Positions 1 to 7,178 of a stretch of DNA of 15,640 nucleotides are shown here, piece after piece. The position numbers and the translations under genes were made by a program. The DNA comes from DATLFA01 sp039934635. GTDB taxonomy: Bacteria; Actinomycetota; Acidimicrobiia; Acidimicrobiales; WLNW01. The stretch is taken from positions 1 through 15,640 of the forward strand of contig JBDTLT010000120.1 in the NCBI GenBank assembly GCA_039934635.1, given 5' to 3'. Under the pieces are notes generated by a model that saw nothing but the letters and a program-made list of their open reading frames with translations, was not told the origin of the DNA and did not search any database. The stretch's first letter is position 1. The number at the start of each line of letters is the position of its first letter.

Positions 1-56
1 GAGCGGGCGACGGCGGAGCGGGAGGTGGCGGAGCGGGAGGTGGCGGAGCGGACGAA
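1..56. repeat. 15-bp GC-rich tandem repeat at window edge
   Basis: The unit GGCGGAGCGGGAGGT is present at 12-26 and 27-41, with a diverged third copy at 42-56 and a partial trace at 1-7. The period is a multiple of three. In plus frame 1 it reads as repeated A-E-R-E-V, with G at nearly every third codon position, and stays open to a TGA at 133-135. It may therefore be the C-terminal end of a plus-strand gene with a charged, coiled-coil-like pentapeptide repeat that overlaps the 3' end of the MFS gene. Frame 3 would give a Gly/Ala-rich chain instead. The window edge prevents a decision. Confidence 0.7.
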
Positions 57-76
57 GGACGCGTGCGGGTCGCGCG

Positions 77-1504
77 TCAGTCGCGCACTGCCCGGGCGGG
101 TACGGCTTCGGTCTGTATCAGTACGCCGCGGTTGAACTTCGGTGGACCGAGGCCGAGCGTGGTGACGGCGGCGAACGCGCAGAACGCGCCCAACATCCAC
201 CAACACGACCGGAAACGATCGATGCCGGCGACGCCGTCGCCGATCAGCACGAGGATCAGTGCCACGCCGACTGCTTGGCCCACTTGACTGGCGGCGCGCG
301 TGACCGCGGTGGCGATCGAGAGATCGGCGGGCAACACGTCGCGCACCGCCGCGGCCGAGATCATCGGGAACGCGAACGCCACGCCGATGCCGTTGAGCGC
401 CGCGCCCGGAAACAGGTGGTCCCAGTACGACGGTGTCGAAGTCATGAACCAGAGATACCAAGCCACGCTGAACGCCATCAGCATCGTGCCGGGCAACGCG
501 GCGGCCCTTTCGCCGTAGCGCGACCCGTACCGCGCTGCGATGGGCGACGCCAGCGAGGCGAACAGCGGTGCCGGTGTGATCGCCAGGCCGGCCCGCAGCG
601 CGGAATAGCCCCAGACTTGTCGCACGAACAGCGCTTGCGTCAACTGGATCGAACCACCCATCACGCCGAGCACCACCGACGTCCCCGTGCCCACCGAGAA
701 CGAACGGGCGCGGAACAACTTGGTGGGGACGACGGGTTCGGGATGATGGAGCGAGCGCACGATGAGCAGCACTGTCGACAGCGCGGTGCCGACGAACGCC
801 AACACGGTTGCGGGCGAGCCCCAACCCCAGCGGTTGCCTTCGGAGATCGCGAGCACGATGAGGCCCATTGCCGCGGTGGCGAGGATGGTGCCGACGACGT
901 CGAGCCGCGCCTTGGTCGCCGCCGGTGCGCTACGCGGCAGATAGCGCCGTCCCAAGAGCCAGACGCCGACGGTCAGCACGGCGGGTCCGGCGATGGCCCA
1001 TTGCCATCCGCCGTTGTCGATGATGAGTGCGCCGAGCGTCGGCCCCGACGCGCCACCGATGGTGGTACATGCCGACCACAGCGTGATGGCGCGGACGCGC
1101 TCGTTCGACGGTGTCACTTCGAGCAACAGGCCGATCGACGCGGGCGCGTTGATCGCGGCACCCGCGCCTTGCACGACGCGTGCGGCGATCAACAGGGTGA
1201 ATGTCGGCGCGATCGACGCGACGATGCCGCCGGCGGCGAAGAGCGCCAGCCCGAGGTTGTAGACCGGGAGGCGACCGAAGCGATCGGCAAAACGACCCGC
1301 GGGCAACAGGAGCGCGCCGAAGACGATCGCGTACGAAGTGATCACCCACCCGATGGCACTGAGCGAGTGGCCGGGGAACGACTTCGCGATATCGGTGAGC
1401 CCGACATTCACCGTGCTGAAGGTGGCGGTGTTGAGCCACGAGCTCAGGCCGGTGACGAGCAGGACGAATCGCCAACGTTTGCGATCCGCGTCGATTGCCC
1501 CCAC
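77..1504 (-). CDS. MFS transporter, DHA2 (EmrB/QacA-like) drug:H+ antiporter type
   Basis: This is a predicted inner-membrane proton-coupled transporter of about 475 aa, a normal length for 14-helix DHA2 members. The N-terminus is a short charged segment followed by helix 1 (about residues 12-32). MFS motif A is visible at about 70-78 (GRFADRFGR). A motif-C-like stretch, GASGPTLGAL, at about 151-160 is typical of export antiporters. Hydrophobic helices continue to about residue 450, followed by a polar tail. The frame stays open upstream to 2101, but that part is antisense to the SnoaL gene and lacks helices. I chose GTG 1504 because a TACTGT box ends 7 nt before it, as in leaderless actinobacterial mRNAs; GTG 1513 is the alternative. 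It is divergent from the SnoaL/monooxygenase genes. It may move the substrate or a toxic intermediate of the neighbouring catabolic genes, which is inference; the substrate is unknown. Confidence 0.9.
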   Translation of the reverse strand: MGAIDADRKRWRFVLLVTGLSSWLNTATFSTVNVGLTDIAKSFPGHSLSAIGWVITSYAIVFGALLLPAGRFADRFGRLPVYNLGLALFAAGGIVASIAPTFTLLIAARVVQGAGAAINAPASIGLLLEVTPSNERVRAITLWSACTTIGGASGPTLGALIIDNGGWQWAIAGPAVLTVGVWLLGRRYLPRSAPAATKARLDVVGTILATAAMGLIVLAISEGNRWGWGSPATVLAFVGTALSTVLLIVRSLHHPEPVVPTKLFRARSFSVGTGTSVVLGVMGGSIQLTQALFVRQVWGYSALRAGLAITPAPLFASLASPIAARYGSRYGERAAALPGTMLMAFSVAWYLWFMTSTPSYWDHLFPGAALNGIGVAFAFPMISAAAVRDVLPADLSIATAVTRAASQVGQAVGVALILVLIGDGVAGIDRFRSCWWMLGAFCAFAAVTTLGLGPPKFNRGVLIQTEAVPARAVRD

Positions 1505-1511
1505 GCGCCTC

Positions 1512-1517
1512 ACAGTA
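1512..1517 (-). promoter_or_regulatory. Predicted -10 box (TACTGT) for leaderless MFS mRNA
   Basis: TACTGT on the minus strand fits the actinobacterial TANNNT -10 consensus. It is separated by 7 nt from GTG 1504, which would then be the first transcribed codon. It overlaps by two bases the opposite -10 box of the SnoaL gene. No convincing -35 hexamer is visible. Confidence 0.5.
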
Positions 1518-1521
1518 ACCT
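1516..1521 (+). promoter_or_regulatory. Predicted -10 box (TAACCT) for leaderless SnoaL-like mRNA
   Basis: TAACCT matches TANNNT and is followed by exactly 7 nt before GTG 1529, the spacing expected if transcription starts at the start codon. A TTGCCC hexamer at 1495-1500 is a weak -35 candidate with a short 15-nt spacer. There is no Shine-Dalgarno sequence before GTG 1529, in keeping with a leaderless start. Confidence 0.5.
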
Positions 1522-1528
1522 GTTGGCC

Positions 1529-1951
1529 GTGTCCGACGATCTTTCGCTGATCCAACAAGTGCTCGTGCGCTACGCCAACGCCATCGACGAACTCGATTTC
1601 GCCGCGCTGACGAATGTGTTCACGCCCGATGCCCGAGCCTCCTACGGTGGCGGGCCCTGGCTCGAGGGCGTCGATGCGATCATCGAATACATCAGCCCGT
1701 TGCGGGGGCATGCGGCATCGTTTCATTTCATGGGAAACATGCAGATCGACGTCGACGGTGATCAGGCGCGTGCGACGACGCGTTCGCTCACACATCTCAT
1801 CGCCGCCGATGGTGTGCTCCACGCCCGGGCCCTGCGCTATTGCGACCAGCTGATTCGCACACCGGCCGGTTGGCGCATCCGTGAACGGGTGCACACTGCC
1901 CAATGGATGTGGGAAGGTACGGCGACCGTCTTCACGCCGGGCTCGAGATGA
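1529..1951 (+). CDS. SnoaL-like / NTF2-fold protein
   Basis: This 140-aa protein is of the SnoaL_4/scytalone-dehydratase-like group of the NTF2 superfamily, small cone-shaped alpha+beta enzymes or binding proteins of the cytoplasm. Recognisable are the N-terminal helix with Y-A-x-A-I-D (about 15-20), the F-T-P-D-A turn (about 31-35), a central FHFMGNM strand region (about 66-71) and a C-terminal antiparallel sheet ending in W-R-I-R-E-R. The length is typical. Proteins of this fold near catabolic oxygenases act as isomerases, dehydratases or hydrolases, and some resemble the beta subunits of ring-hydroxylating dioxygenases. No alpha subunit is present here, so the reaction is unassigned. The start is GTG 1529, chosen for the TAACCT box 7 nt upstream; the long frame open to 275 is antisense to the MFS gene. 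It is 52 nt upstream of the flavin monooxygenase and probably co-transcribed with it. Confidence 0.85.
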   Translation: MSDDLSLIQQVLVRYANAIDELDFAALTNVFTPDARASYGGGPWLEGVDAIIEYISPLRGHAASFHFMGNMQIDVDGDQARATTRSLTHLIAADGVLHARALRYCDQLIRTPAGWRIRERVHTAQWMWEGTATVFTPGSR

Positions 1952-2003
1952 GCCGGGTGGGCGCAACCGCGGCGATTCGACGCAACTACGAGGGAACGAC
2001 AGC

Positions 2004-3182
2004 GTGCAGCTCGACATCTTCTGTGAGCTAGAACGAGCCGACCCGGCGTGGTCTCGCGAGGGCGAGGCCGGCTTGATCGCGGACTCGCTGGCACAGGCCA
2101 AGCTGGCCGACGCACTTGGCTATGGCTGCTGGTGGACCGTCGAACACCATGGCTGCGGTGAGTTCAGCCTCAGCTCGACGCCCGAGCTGTTCAACCTGCT
2201 CGTCAGCCAACACACGTCGCGGATTCGCATCGGGCATTCGGGAGTGTTGGCGCCGTTCACGATCAATCATCCGATCCGCGTTGCCGAGCGCGCCGGCTTT
2301 CTCGACATCGTCAGCGGCGGGCGCCTCGAGATGGGCTGCGCCCGGTCCGGGTTCGGCGAAGTGCGCAACTACCTGCTCGACCCCGAGCTCATGCGACCCC
2401 AGCTGCGCGAACTGTTCCAGATGTTGCCGAGGATGTGGAACGAAGAAGACTTCAGCTGGAAGAGCGATCTTCTCGAGATTCCCGAGATCAACATCGTGCC
2501 CAAGCCGCTACAGCGACCCCATCCACCGCTGTGGCAGATGTGCATCAGCCGCGAGTCCTTCGAGATGGCCGGTTCGCTCGGCGTCGGCGCCATCGGTACC
2601 ACGTTGCTCGAACCGATCGAGAGCTTGGCCACGCTGCGCGACGTCTACCACGAGGGCTTGCGTTCGACCGAGAACCGCGTGAGCGACGTGGTCAACGACC
2701 AGTTCGGCATCTTCACGTTCGTGCACTGCGCAGAGTCCAAAGAGGCGGCCATCCGCAACCGCGCCGGCGAGGCAGTGCTCTGGTACATCAACGCCGTACC
2801 GCGGGCATTCCGCACGCCGCGCCGCGTGATGATCGACTCGTTCCGCAACCGCTATTCGCCCGGCGGCGCGCTCGCCGCGCTCAACGCCGGTGAAGTCGTC
2901 GACGACGAAGTGTGGGACATCGACGACCCCGTGCCGGTGATCCGTTTGCTCAATCGCCAACTCATGGGACTGCCCCTCGACCCTGACGAGGTCTACGAGG
3001 TCTTGGCACCGATGGACGCCGTCATCGTGGGCGACCCCGACGTGTGCTTGGCCAAGATGGCGCGGTTCGCGGAGATCGGTGTGCAGCGGTTGCTGTGTTT
3101 CCAGCAGTTGGGTGGCCTGGCGCAGCCGCACGTGCTCGACAGCATGACGCGCCTGGCGAAAGAAGTGATGCCGCACCTGTAG
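2004..3182 (+). CDS. LLM-class (bacterial luciferase-like) flavin-dependent monooxygenase
   Basis: This 392-aa protein belongs to the luciferase-like monooxygenase family, TIM-barrel enzymes that use reduced FMN or F420 to oxidise or reduce organic substrates. Family hallmarks are the EHHG loop after the second strand (about 47-50) and RIRIGHSGVLAP, then HPIRVAERAGFLDIVSGGR (about 73-107), a signature shared with LuxA and alkanal or pesticide monooxygenases. G-C-A-R-S-G follows. The length is slightly above the usual 330-380. The start is GTG 2004 with GAGGGA at 1990-1995, 8 nt upstream; an earlier in-frame start would overlap the SnoaL gene. It lies between the SnoaL-like and aldolase-like genes on the same strand. 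Whether it binds FMN or F420 cannot be told. It may do Baeyer-Villiger-like or C-H oxygenation in the catabolic route, which is inference. Confidence 0.92.
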   Translation: MQLDIFCELERADPAWSREGEAGLIADSLAQAKLADALGYGCWWTVEHHGCGEFSLSSTPELFNLLVSQHTSRIRIGHSGVLAPFTINHPIRVAERAGFLDIVSGGRLEMGCARSGFGEVRNYLLDPELMRPQLRELFQMLPRMWNEEDFSWKSDLLEIPEINIVPKPLQRPHPPLWQMCISRESFEMAGSLGVGAIGTTLLEPIESLATLRDVYHEGLRSTENRVSDVVNDQFGIFTFVHCAESKEAAIRNRAGEAVLWYINAVPRAFRTPRRVMIDSFRNRYSPGGALAALNAGEVVDDEVWDIDDPVPVIRLLNRQLMGLPLDPDEVYEVLAPMDAVIVGDPDVCLAKMARFAEIGVQRLLCFQQLGGLAQPHVLDSMTRLAKEVMPHL

Positions 3183-3184
3183 CA

Positions 3185-3201
3185 CGGGCCTGAGCGGCCC
3201 T
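3185..3201 (+). repeat. Intergenic hairpin element, copy 1 (before aldolase-like gene)
   Basis: CGGGCCTGAGCGGCCCT starts 2 nt after the monooxygenase stop. It can fold as a 5-bp GGGCC/GGCCC stem with a TGAGC loop, followed by TTT. It differs at two positions from the copy at 10051-10067 (read on the minus strand). Exactly 24 nt separate it from GTG 3226, the same distance as copy 2 to its gene. It could be an operator, an mRNA leader hairpin or a weak 3' stem; the sequence alone does not decide. Confidence 0.6.
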
Positions 3202-3225
3202 TTGCGCGGGAGAAACGAGGGACTC

Positions 3226-3939
3226 GTGGACGTGGACGATGTTCGATTCAAGATCGCCGCGGCACGCCGCATGATGTATCGCGAGGGCGTCGACAGCCAG
3301 ACCGCCGGCCACGTGAGCGTGCGCGTCGTCGGCGAGGACGCGTTCTGGGCAACGCCATTCGAATACTTCGACGAGACATTGCCCGACCACGTGATCAAGG
3401 TGTCGTTCGATCTCGAGTTGCTCGAAGGCGATTGGTTCGCATCGCCGGCGCTGGCGTTCCACGCCATGACCTATCGCCGCCGGCCCGATGTCAACAGCGT
3501 CGTGCACCACCACGGTCACTACACCTCGGTCATCTCCGGTGCGGGCCGGCCGGTCGGGCAGCACAATCTCGTCGCCACGCTGTTCTGGCAGGATCAGGCG
3601 CTGTCGTTCGATTCGAGCAACGAGTCGTCCGTCAACGACGAGTCGCTCGTCGCCGCGTTGGGCGACAAGAACGTCGTGCTCATCCACAACCACGGTTGCC
3701 TTGTCGTCGGGCCGACGCTCGAGGTCGCCACGATCAAGGCGATCCTGCTCGAGAAAGCCGCTCGCTACGACTTCGACGCACAGATCGTGGGCGGCAAAGA
3801 ATCCGACATACCCGAGCGACTCGACTCGTTGAAGTTCAACCTCGAGAAGTACATGTTGCCCGAGATGTGGGCGGCGCACTTTCGCCGGTTGCGTCGCAGC
3901 GACCCCGAGCTGTTCGAGTGTCTGGGTGCCGCTACCTGA
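3226..3939 (+). CDS. Class II aldolase/adducin-family protein lacking the usual catalytic Glu
   Basis: This 237-aa protein has the class II aldolase (FucA/AraD/adducin head) fold and the usual length. The metal site looks intact: V-V-H-H-H-G-H-Y at about 92-99 supplies the two His of the H-x-H pair, and I-H-N-H-G at about 153-157 the third, followed by the conserved V-V-G-P-T. The acidic residue that normally lies four residues before the conserved His of the preceding helix (Glu73 in fuculose-phosphate aldolase) is Ala75 here (S-P-A-L-A-F-H). Retro-aldol catalysis as in FucA is therefore doubtful, and a metal-dependent decarboxylase or other lyase is possible. The start is uncertain: GTG 3226 or GTG 3232, with GAGGGA at 3217-3222 fitting 3232 slightly better by spacing; TTG 3202 falls next to the hairpin. 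The stop overlaps the end of the opposite cyclase gene by 8 bp. Confidence 0.87.
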   Translation: MDVDDVRFKIAAARRMMYREGVDSQTAGHVSVRVVGEDAFWATPFEYFDETLPDHVIKVSFDLELLEGDWFASPALAFHAMTYRRRPDVNSVVHHHGHYTSVISGAGRPVGQHNLVATLFWQDQALSFDSSNESSVNDESLVAALGDKNVVLIHNHGCLVVGPTLEVATIKAILLEKAARYDFDAQIVGGKESDIPERLDSLKFNLEKYMLPEMWAAHFRRLRRSDPELFECLGAAT

Positions 3940-4903
3940 TGGCCAATGCGTTGGGCGGGCTGGCGACACCTTGGTGCAAGTTGAGCGGCGCCGAGGTGAA
4001 TAGGCACGTGTAACGCCGGTCGGCGTGGCACGCGGCGGCGAGCGCGTCGAGGTCGAACAGCTCACCGACGACGAGGCCCAGCTTGGCGATGATCGCGCTG
4101 TGGAGGAACCACTCTTCGGTGTGTTCGAGTTGCTCGCGCAGCACCGACAACGCCATCGGTGAATGCAGCGCGCCCGGAGGCATCACTTCGAAGCCCGGAT
4201 TGTCGGCGGCAGCCGCCGCGATGTGCAGGTTCCACAGCATGCGTGCCGTGTCGGTGCCGGGGCGCAGGCCACACGACGGGGGTACGCGGTGGGTCGCGTA
4301 CTCGGCGCGCTGCTCGTAGGACAGCGCGCGGTACCAGGCCAACCACCCGGTGCGGATCAGCAAGATGTCGCCGACCTCGACCCGCACCCGTTGCTCGGAG
4401 AGCGCGCCGAGGATGTCGTCGGGTTCGATCGGATCAGGCGCTCCTGCGTCGAGAGGGCGACCGTCGCGCTCGCGGTACTGCGCAACGTCGACGAGCACGG
4501 CCCGCCCCACGATGCCGCGTCGCGCCCAGTGCTGCACGCCATGGTCGGCGTCGGCGACGCCGTTGTAATAGCCGTACGCAAAATGGCGCACGTGGCGAAA
4601 ACCGTCCCACTGCGTGGAGCTCTGCGTGTTGAACGCGTCGATCTCGTCGTCGTGTCCGGTGCCGGTGTCGATGACGACATGGTGGACGCTGCTGCGACCG
4701 AACAACGGAGGGTCGGGCAACTCGAGTTCGAGGTTGAGGTTGAAGACCTGGCCGTCGACCGCGCTCTCCATCGCGGAACGTACCCGTTCGGGCGTCAGCA
4801 GATTGAGGCAGCCGAAGACGTCGTCGTCACCCCACAGTCCCCACGACGAGCCCGGCGGCGCGCCTTGCTGCACGGGCAACTCGTCGAATTCGGGCAGCTG
4901 CAT
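3932..4903 (-). CDS. Cyclase-family (PF04199-type) metal-dependent hydrolase
   Basis: This 323-aa protein is of the cyclase/kynurenine-formamidase/isatin-hydrolase superfamily. Members open cyclic amides or hydrolyse formamides with a divalent metal. The N-terminal W-G-x-x-D-D-x-x-G-x-x-N-L-L-T-P segment (about 22-38) is typical of the long subgroup. The metal motif, HxGTHxDxPxH in kynurenine formamidase, reads Q-S-S-T-Q-W-D-G-F-R-H at about 94-104. Asp100 and His104 remain but two His are Gln; TQWDG-like variants recur in this long subgroup as far as I remember. ILLIRTGW (about 171-178) and the PPGALHSPMA loop follow. Its ATG overlaps the TGA of the upstream amidohydrolase (TGATG) and lacks a good Shine-Dalgarno, so translation is probably coupled. 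It is the last gene of the five-gene operon. It likely hydrolyses a ring or amide intermediate, which is inference. Confidence 0.9.
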   Translation of the reverse strand: MQLPEFDELPVQQGAPPGSSWGLWGDDDVFGCLNLLTPERVRSAMESAVDGQVFNLNLELELPDPPLFGRSSVHHVVIDTGTGHDDEIDAFNTQSSTQWDGFRHVRHFAYGYYNGVADADHGVQHWARRGIVGRAVLVDVAQYRERDGRPLDAGAPDPIEPDDILGALSEQRVRVEVGDILLIRTGWLAWYRALSYEQRAEYATHRVPPSCGLRPGTDTARMLWNLHIAAAAADNPGFEVMPPGALHSPMALSVLREQLEHTEEWFLHSAIIAKLGLVVGELFDLDALAAACHADRRYTCLFTSAPLNLHQGVASPPNALAIR

Positions 4904-6042
4904 CAGGGCGTGCCGAACTTGTACAAGCTCTGCGCGTTGCCGGCGAGGATCGCTTGGCGTTCATCGGCGGGCACACCGGCGAATTGCGCGTTGATCGACT
5001 TCCACGAGTAGGGCCAGTCGGAGACGATGTGCGGGTAATCGTTGGACCACAACATGCGATCGACGCCGATGCGATGGCGGTTCTCGATGCCGTACATGTC
5101 GGTGATGAACGAGAACCAGAAGAACTCGCGGATGTAGTCGCCGGGAAGGCGGGCCAACTCTTTACCGACGAGCGTTGCTTTCTCGTGGCGCAGATAGTTG
5201 TCGTTGGCCTGGTCGACGAAATAGGGAACCCATCCGCAGTCGACTTCGGTCATGGCGAAGCGCAGGCCGGGGAAGCGGTCGAGCACGCCGCCGAAGATCA
5301 ACTCGAGCATGCGCCCGGGCGCGTCGTAGAAGTGCACCGTGCCCGGCAACTTGTTGGCGACCAATTGGAACGGCATCGCATCACCGAGCGACACGTGGAT
5401 GGCGATGGGTTTGCCGATCGCCTCGAGTGCGGCCCAAACCGGATCGTCATCGGGCGACAACACCGCGTCGCCGTGCGGGTAGCAGCTGAGGTTGAACCCG
5501 ACGATGCCCGGTAGCGCGCCCGCGCGTTCGACCTCGGCCACCGCTGCGGCGACACCCCGGTTGGGGATGCCGGCCATGCCGCCGAGCCGGTCGGGCGCGT
5601 ACGAGCAATATTCGGACAGCCAATCGTTGTAGGCCCGCATCATCGCGTGATGGAGGTCGGCGTCTTTGTTGGCGACGACCGCTTGCCAAGGCCGGTTGGG
5701 GAACAGCACCTCGGCGTCGACGCGGTCGAGATCGAGTTCTTCGAGCCGCTTCGCCGGATCCCAACCGCCCGAGCGCATCTCGTCGATGTGCATCCAGTCA
5801 CGCATGTCGGCCGGGCGGTTACCGGCGCACACGGTGAAGCCGAAGGCGATCGGCGTCGGCACGCCCTCCATCACCCACGCCGCGCCTTCGTCGAGATGCA
5901 CCATGTGGGGGACGCGCTCGCGGTACTTCTTGTCGACGCGCGTGGTCCACAGGTCGCCGGGTTCGGTCAGGTGGCTGTCGGCCGAGATCAACTTGTAGTC
6001 GGTGCGGCTGCGGTTGTCTTTGGTCGGCGCGGTGAGCGTCAT
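4903..6042 (-). CDS. Amidohydrolase 2-family (ACMSD-like) TIM-barrel enzyme, paralogue A
   Basis: This 379-aa protein is of the amidohydrolase-related family that includes ACMS decarboxylase, gamma-resorcylate decarboxylase and LigY/LigW-type enzymes of aromatic catabolism. Visible metal-site features are A-D-S-H-L-T-E-P at 21-28 (D-x-H after strand 1), the strand-5 region H216 in I-A-I-H-V-S, a conserved T-E-V-D-C-G-W at 265-271, and the strand-8 Asp335 in W-S-N-D-Y-P-H. A hydrolytic or non-oxidative decarboxylase role is consistent. The start is ATG 6042, with GAGGAG at 6053-6048 five nt upstream, overlapping the stop of paralogue B. It overlaps the cyclase start by one base. Paralogue B directly upstream shares the same motifs, which suggests an old tandem duplication or a heteromeric enzyme. 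Confidence 0.92.
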   Translation of the reverse strand: MTLTAPTKDNRSRTDYKLISADSHLTEPGDLWTTRVDKKYRERVPHMVHLDEGAAWVMEGVPTPIAFGFTVCAGNRPADMRDWMHIDEMRSGGWDPAKRLEELDLDRVDAEVLFPNRPWQAVVANKDADLHHAMMRAYNDWLSEYCSYAPDRLGGMAGIPNRGVAAAVAEVERAGALPGIVGFNLSCYPHGDAVLSPDDDPVWAALEAIGKPIAIHVSLGDAMPFQLVANKLPGTVHFYDAPGRMLELIFGGVLDRFPGLRFAMTEVDCGWVPYFVDQANDNYLRHEKATLVGKELARLPGDYIREFFWFSFITDMYGIENRHRIGVDRMLWSNDYPHIVSDWPYSWKSINAQFAGVPADERQAILAGNAQSLYKFGTP

Positions 6043-6051
6043 TGGTTCTCC

Positions 6052-7137
6052 TCAGAATCCGTAGAGACGGGCGGCGTTGTCGTGCAAGATGGCGCGCTGG
6101 TCGGCGGCAGGGATGTCGCCGAGCTCTTCATCGATGACCTTCATCGAATCGGGCCAGGTGCTGTCGCCGTGGGGGAAGTCGGACGACCACAACAAGCGGT
6201 CGACACCGATGATGTCGCGCGCCAGGATGGCGGTGCGATCGCGCATGAATGTGTAGTGGACGTTGTTGCGCCAATAGTGGCTGGGAATCTGCTCGTTGTG
6301 TTGGTCGGTGAGCAGGTTGCGCGAGCGGGCTTTGGCTTGGACGTAGTCCATGCGCTCGATGAGGTGCGCCGCCCAACCCGCGTCGTTCTCGACCGACACG
6401 AGCTGCAGATCGGGGTGTCGGTCGAGCGCACCGGCGAAGATCATGCCGATGATCATGTGCTGGACGACCTGGTAGCCGAGGAACGCCTCGGTAGCGGTGC
6501 GGTCGGCTTCGAGCCGTCGCGGCGTGGCGACGTGCAGGCTGATCGGCATGGCGAGTCGGGCGGCGGCCGCCCAAAACGGGTCGTAGCGCGCGTCGTGATA
6601 CGGCAGGCTTGCCCGCGGCGCGGCGGCGATCATGGCGCCGACGAGCCCCAACGAATGCGCCCGGTGCAATTCGACGAGTGCCTGATCGAGATCGTCGAGC
6701 GTGATCACCGCGACCGCCTTGAAGCGATCGGGGCGTTGACGGCAGAAGTCCGCGGCGAATGAGTTGTACGCCCGCACGCACGCGCCGGCGAAGATCGGGT
6801 CTTCGATGGTGAAGAAGCGCATGGCGACCGTGGGATAGAGCACTTCCGCGAACACGCCGTCGAGCTCGATCTCCGCGAGACGCGGCTCGACCTGCCAGCC
6901 GCTCGCGGGGATATCGGCGTAGCGACCGTCGGTGGGTGTTTCGCCGCCCTTCCAGCGCACGCCGTGCATCACGCCGACCGGGAACATCGGCGCGCCGTCG
7001 CACACGACGACATCGGTGCGTTCTTGTACTTCGACGTGCGGTGCGCGATCGCGGAACTCGGGCTCGATGTAGCGCAGCCAGAGATCGGCCGGCTCGGTGA
7101 AATGCGAATCGGCAGAAATGATCGGATATGTCCGCAT
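6052..7137 (-). CDS. Amidohydrolase 2-family (ACMSD-like) TIM-barrel enzyme, paralogue B
   Basis: This 361-aa protein is a clear homologue of the next gene in the operon. The N-terminus I-S-A-D-S-H-F-T-E-P (7-16) provides the D-x-H metal pair. I-S-L-H-V-A at about 199-204 gives His202, S-V-E-N-D-A-G-W at 248-255 matches the conserved Glu strand, and W-S-S-D-F-P-H at 317-323 supplies Asp320. As in paralogue A, the usual second His of D-x-H-x-H is absent and the motif reads DSHxxEP, a known variant in this family. The start is ATG 7137 behind an AAGGGGG Shine-Dalgarno. The 39-nt gap to the DapA-like gene contains hairpin element copy 2. The substrate is unknown; decarboxylation or hydrolysis of a ring-fission or aromatic acid intermediate is the best guess. 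Confidence 0.92.
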   Translation of the reverse strand: MRTYPIISADSHFTEPADLWLRYIEPEFRDRAPHVEVQERTDVVVCDGAPMFPVGVMHGVRWKGGETPTDGRYADIPASGWQVEPRLAEIELDGVFAEVLYPTVAMRFFTIEDPIFAGACVRAYNSFAADFCRQRPDRFKAVAVITLDDLDQALVELHRAHSLGLVGAMIAAAPRASLPYHDARYDPFWAAAARLAMPISLHVATPRRLEADRTATEAFLGYQVVQHMIIGMIFAGALDRHPDLQLVSVENDAGWAAHLIERMDYVQAKARSRNLLTDQHNEQIPSHYWRNNVHYTFMRDRTAILARDIIGVDRLLWSSDFPHGDSTWPDSMKVIDEELGDIPAADQRAILHDNAARLYGF

Positions 7138-7161
7138 CGTCCCCCTTGCTCCCCGCTCTGA

Positions 7162-7178
7162 AGAGCCGCTCGGGCCCT
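7162..7178 (-). repeat. Intergenic hairpin element, copy 2 (before amidohydrolase B)
   Basis: The minus strand reads AGGGCCCGAGCGGCTCT, beginning inside the TAG stop of the DapA-like gene and ending 24 nt before ATG 7137. Its single difference from copy 3 turns a G-C pair into a G-U pair in the mRNA sense, so the 6-bp stem with CGAGC loop is kept in RNA. The downstream GAGCGGGGA is also shared with copy 3. No TANNNT box is seen just upstream, so it probably acts in, or on, a through-transcribed operon. Confidence 0.6.

Noticed and set aside
275..1528. Long plus-strand open frame opposite the MFS gene
   Set aside because: The composition is Arg/Asp/Gly-rich and low in family motifs, as expected for the antisense of a high-GC gene; only its last 140 codons (SnoaL-like) are real.
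1940..1954. GGCTC/GAGCC inverted repeat over the SnoaL stop
   Set aside because: Five pairs with no T-run; too weak to call a terminator or operator, and it does not match the 17-bp element.
1505..2101. Upstream extension of the MFS reading frame by about 200 residues
   Set aside because: It is antisense to the SnoaL-like gene, has no membrane or family features, and a leaderless-type promoter sits at 1512-1517.
7138..7176. Intrinsic terminator between the DapA-like and amidohydrolase B genes
   Set aside because: The hairpin has a short stem and no U-run, and the genes are tightly spaced, so read-through is more likely than termination.
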